From NCBI GenBank assembly GCA_030248135.1, contig JASANC010000327.1, positions 1 through 64,000 on the forward strand: a stretch of 64,000 nt of DNA. The letters are read 5' to 3'. Each line of letters opens with the position of its first letter. Position 1 is the first letter of the stretch. Below, in pieces: positions 44,883 through 56,755 of the stretch. The notes beneath the pieces were generated by a model. The model did no database searches. It worked only from the letters and a program-made list of their open reading frames with translations, and was not told the DNA's origin. Source of the DNA: Theristus sp. LFF4_11 (taxonomy: Eukaryota > Nematoda > Chromadorea > Monhysterida > Xyalidae). The position numbers and the translations under genes were made by a program.

Positions 44883-47800
44883 ATGTCGCTGCCAAACATT
44901 TCCTCCTCCGACCACCTTCACAATGATTCTGCCGTTTTCCCGTTTGACCAAATGCCGTCAGTGGTGCTGGATCGTCTGTGCCGTTTCCTGCCGGATGCGG
45001 CTTTGCTTCACTTAGCGTCCGTTAACCGTCGCCTTCGTGAGCGTCTCCTTGACGAACACGGCCACAGCATTTGGGCGCACCGTCTGCGGAGGCGCGTGTT
45101 CAGCGTCACTGCGCCATTGAATTGGTGCGTTGCTTGGTGTGTGGTGGTGTGGTGATGGCGAGTACCGGGAAGTATTTGTTTTTGTGTTGACGAATTTATT
45201 CATTGCTACGACTTGATTGATTTGTTTTTCGACAACATTTCCCGATTCTTATTGTGAATTTCTGTGTTTCTTTTACTCTTGATTAACAGAACTTGATTAA
45301 CTCTTACTGTTAACAACGAATGAGACTCGCTTCATTCCAGTGCAACGGCGCATTATTCGTACTACGACCGATATCGAATTGCGAAATCTTGGTCGAAAAA
45401 TGATCACAACACTCGCTGGATTGTCCGATTCAATCGGTCGGTTAGAGTTTTTCAATTCCTTTCAACCACCACTATAAACGCAGAGACCAGAGCAGAAAAT
45501 GGTCATAAAAGGTCTCAGCAAATACATATTTTGATGTGCACAGGAGGAGATACCAAGAGCAAGACAAAACTTGCTTTTGTTTTGTTTCTTCGTCATGCGC
45601 AAATTGAACATGAACAAACATGTTTTTCTCGATTAAAGCGCCATTCGTGGAGGCTGAAGCGCGTCACTTCGCCACACACTCATGAAGCAAAAAAAGCGCA
45701 GATTCAGCGCGCTTCAGGTTTAGAACACACGCACATTCATGCTCACGTTCATGTTAGCGCGCGTCAACGCGCTTCAGCGCGCGCCCGCATGAATGGCCCT
45801 TAAGACTCATTTTCTCATTTTACGAAAAACGCCCGTTTTTTAGTAACTGTCAAGATGTGCAGTTGCGGTTGCAAATTGTCGCGTATATCTCCAACACTGC
45901 AGCCGTCAAATGCCGCACGTTCTCGTGGACGTCGCGTGTCAGTGGTTGTTTGTCAGCCGTGACGATTGCGTGCTCGTACATCCGTACGGCGGCGGCCGTG
46001 AAAACGCCGGCAAATCGAGAAAGAAGTGGAATCGAGCAGCGGCGCACGATGGACGCACGGTGCTGACGACGCCGACAGACGTGCGCTCGGATGTGGGCCG
46101 GTTTTCGATCACCAGCAGTCACGTGCTCGCTGGCACAACGTGCGGCCGGATCGTGCTCTGGAAACGACCATTGGCCGCCACCGTTGCAAACGTGCGCCAT
46201 ATTGCACACTGTGACGCAGCCTGTTATTCCCTTTAACGACTTCGCAGCACTGCAGCGGCGTGAAAGAAGCTTATTTGATGCAAGAGCCATGAGTTCGGTG
46301 CCCTTGCCTTGCGGCTTCGCCCGCAATAGCGGACTTGACTAAAGGCCCGTTTATACCTGACGTATGCGCATGCGGCACGGCACGTCACGTTCTTTTTAGG
46401 TTCTATGTTAGTGCATACCGCCGTTCATACTGACGTGTGCATGTGCGGCACGTCACTTTTGGTCTCGTGATATTGCATACTACCGTTCATACCTGACACA
46501 CGTCGACGTACGTCTGCATACGTCAGGTATAAACGGGCCTTAAAAGATTGTAGTGCAGTTAGAGTTGGCATGGGATATAAAACCGTTTTTCGGAAACAAC
46601 TGGTTTTGTTATCGGGTTTTTTTCTTGCAACAATAAAGAACTGTTTTTTTTTACTTTTTCGAAATATTTGGTTGTTGAAAACTATTGAACGATGATATCG
46701 CAAAGCTGCATTTTGCACAACTGAAAAATAGACTGTGTCAAAATGAAATTGACTTCACTCTGATTAAAAACACAGCCAAGTTATGCAGACTGTGTGCTGA
46801 AAAAAAATTGGCAAACAAAGCCGTTTTTTTCCTGGCACTAGAAAAAGCAGTTTTTACCATTCCCAAGTGCAATGGAGAGCGCAGCGCACTACAATCACAC
46901 TGTTTCCAACCCGTCACATTTCCACAGAGTGCCTACCGCGGTGCACTACGCCCGGCGACGTTCGTTGCTGACGGACACACCGCGCAGCATGACGTTCACA
47001 TGGTTGATGCGTGTTGCATCGTGCAACTGAATGCCGCGTCAAGTGAACATCAGCACCGAACTGTTGCTCGCGACGACGGCTTGCTGATGGTTGCATCTGC
47101 CTCGAGAGACAAAACCTGTGCTCTCTGGACCGAAATGACGGTCGGTGGAAGGTGGGAACGCTGCTTTATTTTGAGACACTTGCTGTTACCACTGTTGTTG
47201 TTGCTTTGCGGCTGTTAGTGGTGCAACGCATGTCAGCTCGGCCTTGGCGCCGATAGCTGCATGGCAGCCACATGGCGGCTTTTCCTGTGAGCTCCGCGAA
47301 AATGGTACGCGTTTAACCCGGCACGTCACGTCACGTATGAATGCTGGTATGAACGAGCATGGTGTTCTCCAGATGATGTGACGCATTGGATTGCTTTCAT
47401 TGCTTCATGAATTGGACGTAGCGTGCGTGCCGTGACTAGAGATGTAAAGGTCAAAAAAAAAATTTTTTTAATTTTTTTTTGAAAAAAGTAAAAAAAATGA
47501 GCATTTTTTTATTTTTTTTATTAAAAATTTTTGAATTTTTTTCTTTAATGTGCCCTGAAAATGCCGTTTTTGGCATAATTTTTCGAAAGTTCAACAAAAA
47601 TTTTCTTTGACTTTACCTTGTCACTTAAGCGCCATTCATGGAGGTTGAAGCGCGCTGAAGCGCGCTGACGCGCTTCACTTTGCTACACATTCACGAAGCA
47701 AAAAAACAGCGCGCTTCAGCGTGCGTCAGCGCGCTTCAGTTTTGGAGCACATGCGCATTCACGGACGCGCGCGCTGAAGCGCGCTGACGCGCGCTGACCA

Positions 47801-50800
47801 GCTTCATCATGAATGATGAAATGAAGCTGCGTCAGCCGCTGCGGCATTTGATGTCCGGACATCAAATTTGTGTGTGCAAAATCGCTGATTGTTGCTGTCA
47901 GTGACAATCTTTCACAAATGTTGCAAGACTTTTTTGTTAAATCATTTAGTACTTTTCTGACAGATTCTGAACAGTATTGTATAGCGTAATTAGTCTCAAA
48001 ATAAGTGTGACAGTGAGAATACGAATACTCAACAAAGCATAAAAGTAGTGCAAGAAATTTATGTGAAATTTATGTGAACTGTACCCGTGCGACGGTGTGG
48101 GGTACTGATTTGCGCAGCCCTTAAAACCGGTGTGCAGCCCGCAAGAACAAGCTTTGCTTCATTGCAAAAAAAGTTTCCTCAACGGCAGCACATGATTAGT
48201 GAATGTTGCACAAATCAAAAGATCAAAACATTCACTGAAACGGCGAAAACAACGAATCGAAGCGGTATTTAGTGTGTACTAAACAGCACGTACGGAGACA
48301 ACACAGACAACAGCACAAAACGATAAAACTGAATGACGTTTAATGAACAAACACCTAGAGAGGTTCCCACCTGTCAACTACTATAGTGCAGTGGTAACGT
48401 GTTGTGCCTGTCAGCACAGAGGCCAAAGTTCGAAACCCGTCTGAGCCCAGTTGTTTTTATCGTTTTTATCTGTTGGTTTCTTTCACAAACGCAGCACAAT
48501 AAAACTTACTTATTCCTCAATTAATTTAATTTTACCACAATTAAATTCATTCCCTTTTTGGTCTGCATCTATCACAATGAAAGCGCAGAAAGTGGGCCAA
48601 TACGGTTCATTGTTCAGACAAGCCGCTGCGGGATGTGGGGTCCGGTCCTCTACAGCCGCAGCGGCTGACGCAGCGTCAGTTCTTCTGTCTTGCTGACGCT
48701 GGTCAGCGCGCTCAGCGCGCGCGTTCGTGAATGGACAAAAAACCTAAAAAGCCGCAGCGGCTGACGCAGCTTCATTTCTTCATTCACGATGAAGCTGGTC
48801 AGCGCGCTTCAGCGCGCTTCAGCGCGCGCTTGCATGAATGGGCCTTTAGTCTTCAACGCTGCAGGTGGTATTCTGGATTGATTTATCGACTGTTATTAGC
48901 CTTGTAGAGTGATGATCGACTCGCGCATTGAAGTACTTGAGGTCGCAAAGGTAGTTCAACAAATTCCGATGTCGCTAAGGTGAGATAGAAGCAGAGAACT
49001 CACATTACGCATCGTTTTTCAGGATCTCGAAAGGTGGAAATTGCACTGTCTGCCACTGCAAGCGTAACTTCGTTGGTTGCTCGTTGCTGTTTCGCCTCGT
49101 GTCGTCAGCATGATCACACCGGTTTGTTGTGGAACTTGTTTCCATGTTATTTGAGGTGAATTGAGAGGCAAAACACGAGACGTGATGTCGTCGGTGGGAA
49201 AATGGGGTCGCCGAAACCAAGTCTGAAATTTTCACCCTCCTCCCATATGAGTGGGGGTCATATGGTAAGTCGGTGGCTCCTCAGATGGTGATATTCGGAC
49301 TCCCTGAAAAATTCTGAACAACTTTCATTTAAAAAAAAAATTAAAAAAAAATTTTTTTTTTTAAAGAAAAAAAATAGAAAATTTTTTTTTCTTGACATCT
49401 CTAGCCGTGACGTGACATGCCGGATAAATGTTGTGTGCATGAATTGGCGGATGCCAGGGAGCACCAGTCGGGGTTCATGCTGAGTTGCCGACGTCGGCGC
49501 GTCCCCCTGGAGTGGGTCACTTTGCTTGCAGTGGATAAACTCCTCAGACGGTTGCGTGTTCAAATGCAGGTCGGGCTCGCCAATCAACCAAATTGTAGAA
49601 TGGTTCTCTGCATTTCGACCTGGTCAACATCATATGCAGAAGAGGGGTGGCCTTATCAGTGATGTGACAAGAAATAAAATTGACTCACAAACAATACTCA
49701 CTGAAACTCCCATCATGGCAATCGTCCATTAGATGACGGAAATTTTCAGACCGCACTAAATCGTCTTCGATTGGTAAAACGCTGGCCTCTCCAAGATCGA
49801 GTTTGGTCAACACGTATTTCTCCCGACAGCAGGTTATCGATTTTTGTATTTTCACTTTGATTTTTCGTGCTTATGATGAAGACTAGCCAAATCTGAGTCG
49901 TTTTCTTGGTCGCCTGCCTTGCGCATCCGTCTGGCAAATTCAATTGTTTGAGCGTCATACTGGGTGTCAAGATTTGGCACCAACAATTCCGACGGAGACT
50001 TGAACTTCATTTGGCGAGAAGCGAACCATTTCTGAAGCACGAATTTTGCTTTTGATATGTAAAAAATCCTTTTTTATTTAAAGTTTTTTAAGTGTCTTGT
50101 TTCTGTTCTCAGCCAAGTTGCTGCTGGAACGGCGGCGAACACACGCACCGATGACGCGAGGGTCACACCGATTGTCGTTTTCGACGTAGAATCGTGAGTT
50201 TAATTCGAGTGATCACGTTGAATTAAATCCTTTCATGTTGAATCGGCACCGGTTTACGACCAGCTGTCAGTTTTTAATTGACCTCACAAGTCGGCGGTTT
50301 GTCAAGCGGTAGGTAGAACGCCGGGAACCAGGATGGAGTTGGATAACTGGTGGAGACCGAACAGTAAATCTGCACTTGTTTCGTTGTTTGATGATGATGC
50401 ACACTGATTTCTGCAGGATGACCTGACGCACAATCTGTTCCATTCCTAACGAGCACGAGGAGTTACACTTCTTTTTCGGCTCTCTTTAGTTTCTCTGTTC
50501 TTTCAGAGGCACTGAGCGGTGTGTGCTCGGACGGAACTTGCGTCGTGGCGCTGGTGTGTTGGACATGCAATACGCCGCCAACGGCAACACCCTGTACACG
50601 TGCGGACATGACACTGCCGTCCGATTGTGGGACATGCGCTCGCAACAGAAGTAATAGTGTGTTACCGTTCGTTTTTTGTTTTCGCTTGGCGCTGTTGAGC
50701 ATTTATAAATTAAAGTTCTTAGTACGTTGATGCTGAGCGAGTGCATGTTGCTGTTGTTCATTGCATCCTCGTGGCCTGGTGGTAGCGCGTTAGTCTTTTG

Positions 50801-51603
50801 TCTGTGCGCTCGGGAGATCGAGCCCCGCCGAGGGGTGTATAGGCACTTGATGACAGAGGAAAACCCGATGGGCGCCCTACTCAATGGCGTTCTGTACGCT
50901 TTTCCCTGGGTTAGCCGTGGCTAAAAACATCGCCTAAAATCCCAACAACAACAACAAATTCATTGCCGCCACTGCACAACCCGTGTTGCACCAACGTCGA
51001 CCGCCCCCCCCCCAATACACTAACAGCGGCAGCGGTGTTCTTCGACCACTTGCAGAATGCACGGTACGTCTCACTCGGATGCCAGGCCACGAGCCACTTG
51101 ACAGCAATGTCACATTCAGACACCAGCAAATCCAGACAACCATGAATTCTTCATGCGTATTATGTTGAAGAACAACACTGTTTTTGCAGCGCGTGGTCGT
51201 GGGTGGAGCCGTTCGACAGCGTTCTCTACTCGTTGGTGAACGACACGGAGCATTGTCTGTTAGTGGGCACCGCTAGACACTCGGTCGTTTGGCTGGTGGA
51301 CAGGCGCTACTCGAAGACAGCCGTGAAAGTGGGTGCCATCTGGGCTGCTGCTTGAGCGCGCATCACGTTGCGTCACTTATCCACTGGAAGATGCCTTTAA
51401 AAAACTAGGTAAACACGGATTTTTGTTGCACTGACACACGCAAGTGAAACGAGAGAAACTGGAAAATATATTCAAACGTCTTTATACAGGGCATTTACGT
51501 GTGCGAGCGAAATAGTCCCGTCTATTCGGTGGCCCTGTTGAGTGAGTCGATTGTTGCCGCTGTGGAGTCGGGCGTGCGTAAAGTCACCGTGAACGGGTTT
51601 TAG
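44883..51603 (+). CDS. FBXW4: F-box/WD-repeat protein, FBXW4 orthologue
   Basis: Exons: 44883-45124, 45341-45436, 45903-46191, 46928-47151, 50113-50193, 50507-50650, 51190-51328, 51490-51603; 442 residues, all phases agreeing. Residues about 20-65 are an F-box (FDQMPSVVLDRLCRFLPDAA). Exon 2 has YYDRYRIAKSW and RFNRRQMPHV, as in FBXW4. WD-type repeats follow, with VGRFSITSSHVLAG, VASASRDKTCALW, RRGAGVLDMQYAANG, CGHDTAVRLWDMRSQ, EPFDSVLYSLVND and a final SPVYSVAL strand. Length is close to the human protein (about 412). F-box/WD proteins recruit substrates to SCF ubiquitin ligases through Skp1. Intron 4 (about 3 kb) holds a hAT-like element and intron 6 a SINE. AATAAA lies at 51725-51730. The donor of exon 3 is the least certain junction. 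Confidence 0.88.
45637..45799. mobile_element. GCGC-rich MITE flanked by TTAA
   Basis: Ends AGCGCCATTCGTGG and CATGAATGGCCC are inverted copies, and TTAA stands on both sides, as in piggyBac-type insertions. The inside is made of GCGCGCTTCAGCGC-like words. Lies in intron 2 of FBXW4. Relatives at 47629-48844. Confidence 0.65.
46340..46543. mobile_element. MITE with GGCCCGTTTATAC ends, copy 1
   Basis: AAGGCCCGTTTATACCTGAC at the left is complementary to the right end. CACGGCACGTCACGT words fill the inside. A second copy is at 56217-56391 with TTAA/TTTA flanks. Lies in intron 3 of FBXW4. Confidence 0.7.
47629..48844. mobile_element. GCGC-rich element nested in the hAT-like element
   Basis: Left end GCGCCATTCATGGAGG behind TTAA and right end GCATGAATGGGCC before TTTA are inverted. 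Both subterminal parts consist of CGCGCTTCAGCGCGC words. The middle 800 bp differs from the short copy at 45637 and includes a tRNA-like piece at about 48378-48450. Confidence 0.6.
48378..48452 (+). repeat. tRNA-derived sequence
   Basis: TAGTGCAGTGG fits the A box and AGTTCGAAACCC the B box, about 40 bases apart, followed by GTCTGAGCCC and a T run. The stem-loop GTGC-CTGTCA-GCAC in the anticodon place has an odd loop size, so a SINE or pseudogene is more likely than a working tRNA. Confidence 0.5.
50767..50962 (+). mobile_element. tRNA-derived SINE with (CAA)n tail
   Basis: Head with A box TGGTAGCGCGTTAG and B box GATCGAGCCCC (about 50 bases apart), a unique body of about 110 bp, and a 3' end in CCCAACAACAACAACAA. 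That order is the usual structure of a SINE copied from RNA. It lies in FBXW4 intron 6. No clear target-site duplication was found by eye. Confidence 0.7.
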
Positions 51604-51724
51604 CGTTGCTTGTTGGAGTTTCGAGCATCTGTTGAGTTTTGTGTGATTGGATTTTAAACGTGTCATTGCTTTTAAGTTTTAGAATGTGAACGGGTGATAC
51701 GACTGATTTTATACACAGTGCTGA

Positions 51725-51730
51725 AATAAA
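51725..51730 (+). terminator. Polyadenylation signal of FBXW4-like gene
   Basis: AATAAA 122 bases after the stop codon, followed by a T-rich stretch. Only 250 bases separate it from the next start codon. Confidence 0.7.
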
Positions 51731-51979
51731 ATGATATCTGCTCTTGTTTTTCTGTTTTTTCTTTACTGTGAAATGTTATGGTTGACAACCACTGCTGAAA
51801 TGTGACAGCAGAATTATCACAAAAGATTTTAGTGAGCATAAAGCTGTTTTTTTGTTCAGCGTTTTAAAAAAATCAACTTGTCCAAAAGTTGGGAAGATGT
51901 GTTCAAAAAGATTTGTGAAGCTTCTAAGTTGAACGCACCAAACTACGAATGTTGTTTTGCCAGTCGAAGCAACACAACG

Positions 51980-54900
51980 ATGGAAAAGCCGCGGAGTCGC
52001 TCTCGACGTAACTATCGCACCCGTTCGAGAAATGACGACGACGACAGTGACAGGGCGCCCGGGGTTTCGACAAAGGAACGCCGATCGAAACGGTCGAAAT
52101 CAAGGTGAGCGCGTGGCTTGTTCGTGGTCAACAGCGATGTTTCTGCTCAGTTTGCACAATGAATTTAGAGCTCTGAATCTGAAGCTTCGTTCCGGTTGGT
52201 GTATTGGTGGTGGTGGCATAAGTGCTGTGTGCCGCAACGTGATATTGCTTCTTTTGGTTGTGCGACTCGCTTGCGTTTGTGGACGCCGAAAGGAAATTAG
52301 CTTCGCGCTTGATGCGGCAATTCAAAACAGTTCAAGCGACACGATCGTTTGCGACTCGTATCGCGGTTCGGGTCACTTTACACCAATTGTTAATTGTGGC
52401 TTCCATGTACACCAGTCGTTTTTTGCATTCTACAGTCCATCCGGAAAATATATGCAGCATGACGTTTTGACCAATCAGTCAGCGCTGGGAATAGCTCATG
52501 AACAATCAATCAGGGCTGCGAGTAGCTCATGACTAACCAATCAGCGTTGAGAACTGCTATGACCAACTAATCAGCTAGTTGCCATATCTTAGCGAGATAG
52601 GCTGTGGCTAGACTTTCATCAAACGCTTCTTCGCAGGGAGAAACGCCGCCCGACCCGTCCGGATCGTCATCATCGGAGGCGGTCGGGCGAAAAACGCCGA
52701 AACAAAAAACAGACTCGCAACGAATCGTCGAGCGACGCCAGTGACGCGCTCAGCGGCAACAGTCCGAAGCGACGACATCGTCGCAAAAGCAAGGCGCGCG
52801 AACGAGCGTCACACTCGGTGAAACGCCGCAGTCGCAGCCGCTCCAGCAGCAGCAGTGAGCCGGAGCCGGAGCCGGATGAGAAATCGAGCGTGAGAGATGC
52901 GGCACGAAAACGACACGACTCTGGCGGCAGTGCTGCAAAGTGGGCGCCCATTGTTGGAAAGCGCCGAGACAGCCGTTCGCCTGTGCAGACTGACCAGACT
53001 GATAATCAGTTAGTGTGTCGGTTGGAAGTTTGTGTTGAACGGGAGACGCAAGTTCTGCTCACACAGCGGTCAAATTGATAAAATCACTGGTGATTTCACT
53101 GCATCATGTTTGTTTTGTTGTTGGCACAACTAATCCGCGTGTTCAATATGAGCATTGCCAAATGACTGATTGCCAAGCTGAGTAAAGCAGCGGAGTCAAA
53201 GAACATTCAAAGAACATCAATCCAGAAACTTGACTGTGTTGCCAGAACAACGATTAGGTTACTGGTGATTGATTTCCAAGGGGACATTGCACAGCACAGA
53301 CATTTCAATTGAATTTCGCGCTTGCTGAACGACTGACCGCAGCTATTAAGCGAAAGTTACCACAAACTGCAATTTCAGCACCAACAATCATGTGATCGAG
53401 CTGTCAAACAGCGGTCAAGCTGAGTCGGATCATCGTGTGAACGCCGTGGCGCAACATCAGCCGATCGTGTTCAACGCGCAGCACAACATCAAACGAACGG
53501 TGCTTTTGCAAAAACCAACAAAAAACAACCGGCAGGCCGTCGAAAATCCACCGAACGCATCAGAGATTGCGTCGATGTCGATGGGAACGTTCGATAATCA
53601 GCGCACCGATTCGAGCGATAGGCGACAAGTCATAAAAGTGAACGAAACGAACACTGACGATGATGATGAGATTGATTTCACGCAGAAACGGCGGCACCCG
53701 TTTGAGCGTCCGAGAAAACAGAAATCTGATGCCATAGTTGTACCGAAAATCGATATTCGTCTGAAGAAGAACGTCATGACAGCGGCTGCGAACTCTCGCC
53801 AGACGGCAGATGGTTCGTCGACAGCCGGCAAGAGACTCACGGTTGCTGCACGATTATTTGCGGAGACGAAAGGTGACTGAAGGATGGTTGGCGCCCATTT
53901 GTGTTGAAGCACGTGTCTCGTTCGTGGGTCACTTCACAGCGCCTTCACTTGACATTCATGAAGCAGAAAAGCGCCGTGCATTTTAATTCTTGTTTGAGCA
54001 CGGGCTCATTCAAGGTCGCAGCAAGCCCATAAACGTGCTTTCTCGTTATTGCAGTCGTGATTGGTGAAGTGAACTGAAACACTTCATTACAATTACAATG
54101 TGCAAATTAGGCTACTTGATTCGTTATTGTTTCAGCAACTGATTGGCTGCGCCACTAGCCACTCAGCAAGCTACACTCAATGATAAATTTTTAGTGCACG
54201 AAAACGCAGTGCATGCGAGATCGCCACCAAACGAGACGCATGAGACGGCCACTGCACATGCCAACAAACAAGAGCAGGATTTATCCGACGACATCAACAA
54301 TCTCGGCGACTGTTTGACGGTGCTCGAAAACTCCGAGTATCACGAACCGCCGGATTTCGTGAAGAAAGTGCGCAAGCAGTTGCTGGCTGCGCCGCCGGCG
54401 CACGAGCGATCCGCGCGACCCCGCAAACGCGGCACCAACGAAAAGCCGAACTTCTACGTGGAGCTGCACGACGACTCGTCAGAGGAGGAGCGCGGTTGGT
54501 TTTTTGTCTCTTTGCGTTTTGTTCTGGTAATCCAAATTTGCCGTCATGAATCGTTTCCAGCGAAGATATTGCTGCGTGCGAAATGGATTTTTTGACGTTT
54601 TGGTAAGAACCCTGTTCAAACCCACCCAATCAGTGAGCTCAAGTGGAATGCCTTCAAGGACCAACTAGTCAACTAATCCGGACACAACAAATCTGCGTTC
54701 ACCAGTTTATAATTTTAAGTATTTATGATCAACATAAAAATTATTCAGAATCAAAACGCGAAACACAGTCGGCGCGACAACGTCGAATGCACAGCTCGGA
54801 GCCGACGTTGGAGTTGGACATACCGATGGAGATTGAGGACAACGATCAACGTCAACAGTCACCATTGCACTGTAACACCAATGTTGGCCAACATCAGCCG

Positions 54901-56755
54901 ATTCACCAAGCTCACCACCAGCCCAGACGGCGGCATCACTCGCCGTCGCCTTCCCCATCTCCGTCGCCATCGTTCTCTAATCAGCAAGATCAACTTCTAG
55001 AGCACTTCAACCGCAACAGCAGCAGCAACAAATCACGGTCACCACCTAAATCACCGAGAATTGACGACTTTGAAGGTGACTCCTTTATTATTCAGCTGTT
55101 TCTGACCATTTGTCTTTCTTTGTTCATGTTTGACGCCAGCTGCGAAAGTTGCCGCTTCGGGATGGGACTGACAGCGCGAGTGGCGTTCTGCGTTTTGGTT
55201 GTTTGAGTTTTGACGACCAGAAAAAAGTATCGGTGCGTCGCAGGCGAATACAACCCGGAGGAGTTGTCGAGCGAGCAGCACCAGCGTCAGTACACGCAGC
55301 AGCCGCGCACGTCCATGTCAATGTCAACGTCACGCCGCGACCCCGCTCAACGGGCGCACGCATTGCTGGCGAACACGTCACGCCCGCCGCCGCCGTTGCC
55401 GAGTCATCGCGCGTTGCTGTGCACGCCAACGGAAGCGCCGCAGCCGCCGGAGGCACGCGGCCGAGACAACAACGACATGACGAACTCCGCACAGCACACC
55501 CTGCCAGACGCAGGTGGCCGTGACAACAGCGACATGACGAACACCGCCAACGAGCGTCTGCCATCGCCCGACCAGTACACAAAGTACACGCCATTCTTCA
55601 CGAACAAATTCGTCTTCTCGAATCACTACCGCTGCGAGCTGACGATCGACGGGCGCACGTTCATGTGCACGGAGCAGTACTACATGTGGGTGAAAGCAAG
55701 TGAGTCGCGGTGCAACTGTTGATATTGTGTACAAGGCGCTGATTGGTTGCTGGTTGGCATATTCTGCGATGCATGCAGGCGTTCACTGAAACGGCGTTGT
55801 GTTTGTTGTAGTGTGCTGTGTTCTCATTAGTTGTGCACACAATCAACGCGATGTGTGACATTTTGCACTCCTGGGTGGCTGCTGCAGCACGCTGCTGACT
55901 GCCAAATTGCTGGCATTTGATGAGCAGTCCCTCGTCCCTGTGTGCCCCCAGCAACAATCGTAATAAAAATAAAAGCCGACCTTTTTATCATCAACAGAGA
56001 CGTTCCGCGACGAAGAGGCTGCGCAACGAATCCTGGACGCTGATAATCCGAAGCAGATGAAATCAATCGGCAGTTCAATCAAGAACTTTGAGCAGGACGT
56101 CTGGTCGATGCCGGGACGCTTGGCGATGATGCTCGCGAACTATGTCAAGGTGGCTGCCAATTTTTTTAGTTTTCATTTAAAATTTCTGAGCTGAGAAGAG
56201 TTTTTTGCTTGCTTAAGGCCCGTTCATACTGACGCATGCGTATACGGCACGGCACGTCACGTCACTTCAGGTCCCGTGTTATTGCGTACTGTCGTTCATA
56301 CAGACGTGTGCATGTACGGCACGGCACGGCACGGCACGTTCGGTCGTGTGTTATTGTGTATTACCGTTCATGAAGTCAGTATGAACGGGCCTTTACGCTT
56401 GGCAACCAGTTTGTAACTAGTTGGTAACCTTCTGAACGGTTTCGCAACGTCCAACCATGTTTGTGTTCGATTTTGCTCTGGCGCGTTTCAGTACAAACAG
56501 AATGCAAAGCTGCGTCTCGCGTTGTTCCGCACGGCCGGCACGCGCCTGGTCGAGTGCAACCCGACGGACGTCCGCTGGGGCGTCGGCCTCGCGCTCGGCG
56601 ACCCGCGCGTCACTCGGCCGGAGCAGTGGCGCGGCGAGAACTGGCTGGGCGACCTGCTGACGCGACTGCGCGACAACATGATGCAATGCGAGATGTTCCG
56701 CGAGGACGTGCGACGTGTGCGCAGCGAGAGCACGCACCGACGGAGGACTTTGTGA
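51980..56755 (+). CDS. RS-rich protein with C-terminal NADAR domain
   Basis: Exons: 51980-52104, 52637-53008, 53379-53872, 54159-54494, 54749-55075, 55244-55699, 55998-56149, 56492-56755; 841 residues, all eight junctions agreeing in phase. Residues 1-165 are Arg/Ser-rich ([34 protein letters not shown]), as in SR splicing factors. Residues 166-640 are disordered, with nuclear-type basic clusters and SPSPSPSPS. Residues about 650-841 form a NADAR domain: [68 protein letters not shown] and [16 protein letters not shown] proteins bind ADP-ribose-like ligands, and some remove ADP-ribose from guanine. The nuclear-like front half suggests action on nucleic acids in the nucleus; that is inference. 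A CCAAT-array element lies in intron 1 and a MITE in intron 7. Confidence 0.85.
52430..52612. mobile_element. CCAAT-array inverted-repeat element, copy D
   Basis: TACAGTCCATCCGGAAAATA at the left, GCAGCATGACG, three to four variant 31-bp units (ACCAATCAGCGTTGAG) and ATCAGCTAGTTGCCATAT at the right. In intron 1 of the RS-NADAR gene, ending 24 bases before exon 2. Confidence 0.7.
56217..56391. mobile_element. MITE with GGCCCGTTCATAC ends, copy 2
   Basis: GGCCCGTTCATACTGACG and its complement CAGTATGAACGGGCC, behind TTAA and before TTTA. CACGGCACGGCACG runs inside. Same family as 46340-46543. In intron 7 of the RS-NADAR gene. Confidence 0.75.

Larger units (their letters stand above)
47437..49403. 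mobile_element. hAT-like non-autonomous element with 8-bp duplication
   Basis: Ends TAGAGATGT and ACATCTCTA, flanked on both sides by the 8-bp direct repeat GCCGTGAC (47429-47436 and 49404-49411). An 8-bp duplication and TAGAG-type ends are hallmarks of hAT. Behind each end are poly-A/T runs. No transposase ORF is seen. The inside carries a nested GCGC-rich element (47629-48844), which itself has a tRNA-like piece. Lies in FBXW4 intron 4. Confidence 0.75.

Noticed and set aside
54643..55206. 187-codon ORF starting upstream of RS-NADAR exon 5 as its own gene
   Set aside because: Its useful part is exon 5 itself; the ends run into introns with good GT and AG sites.
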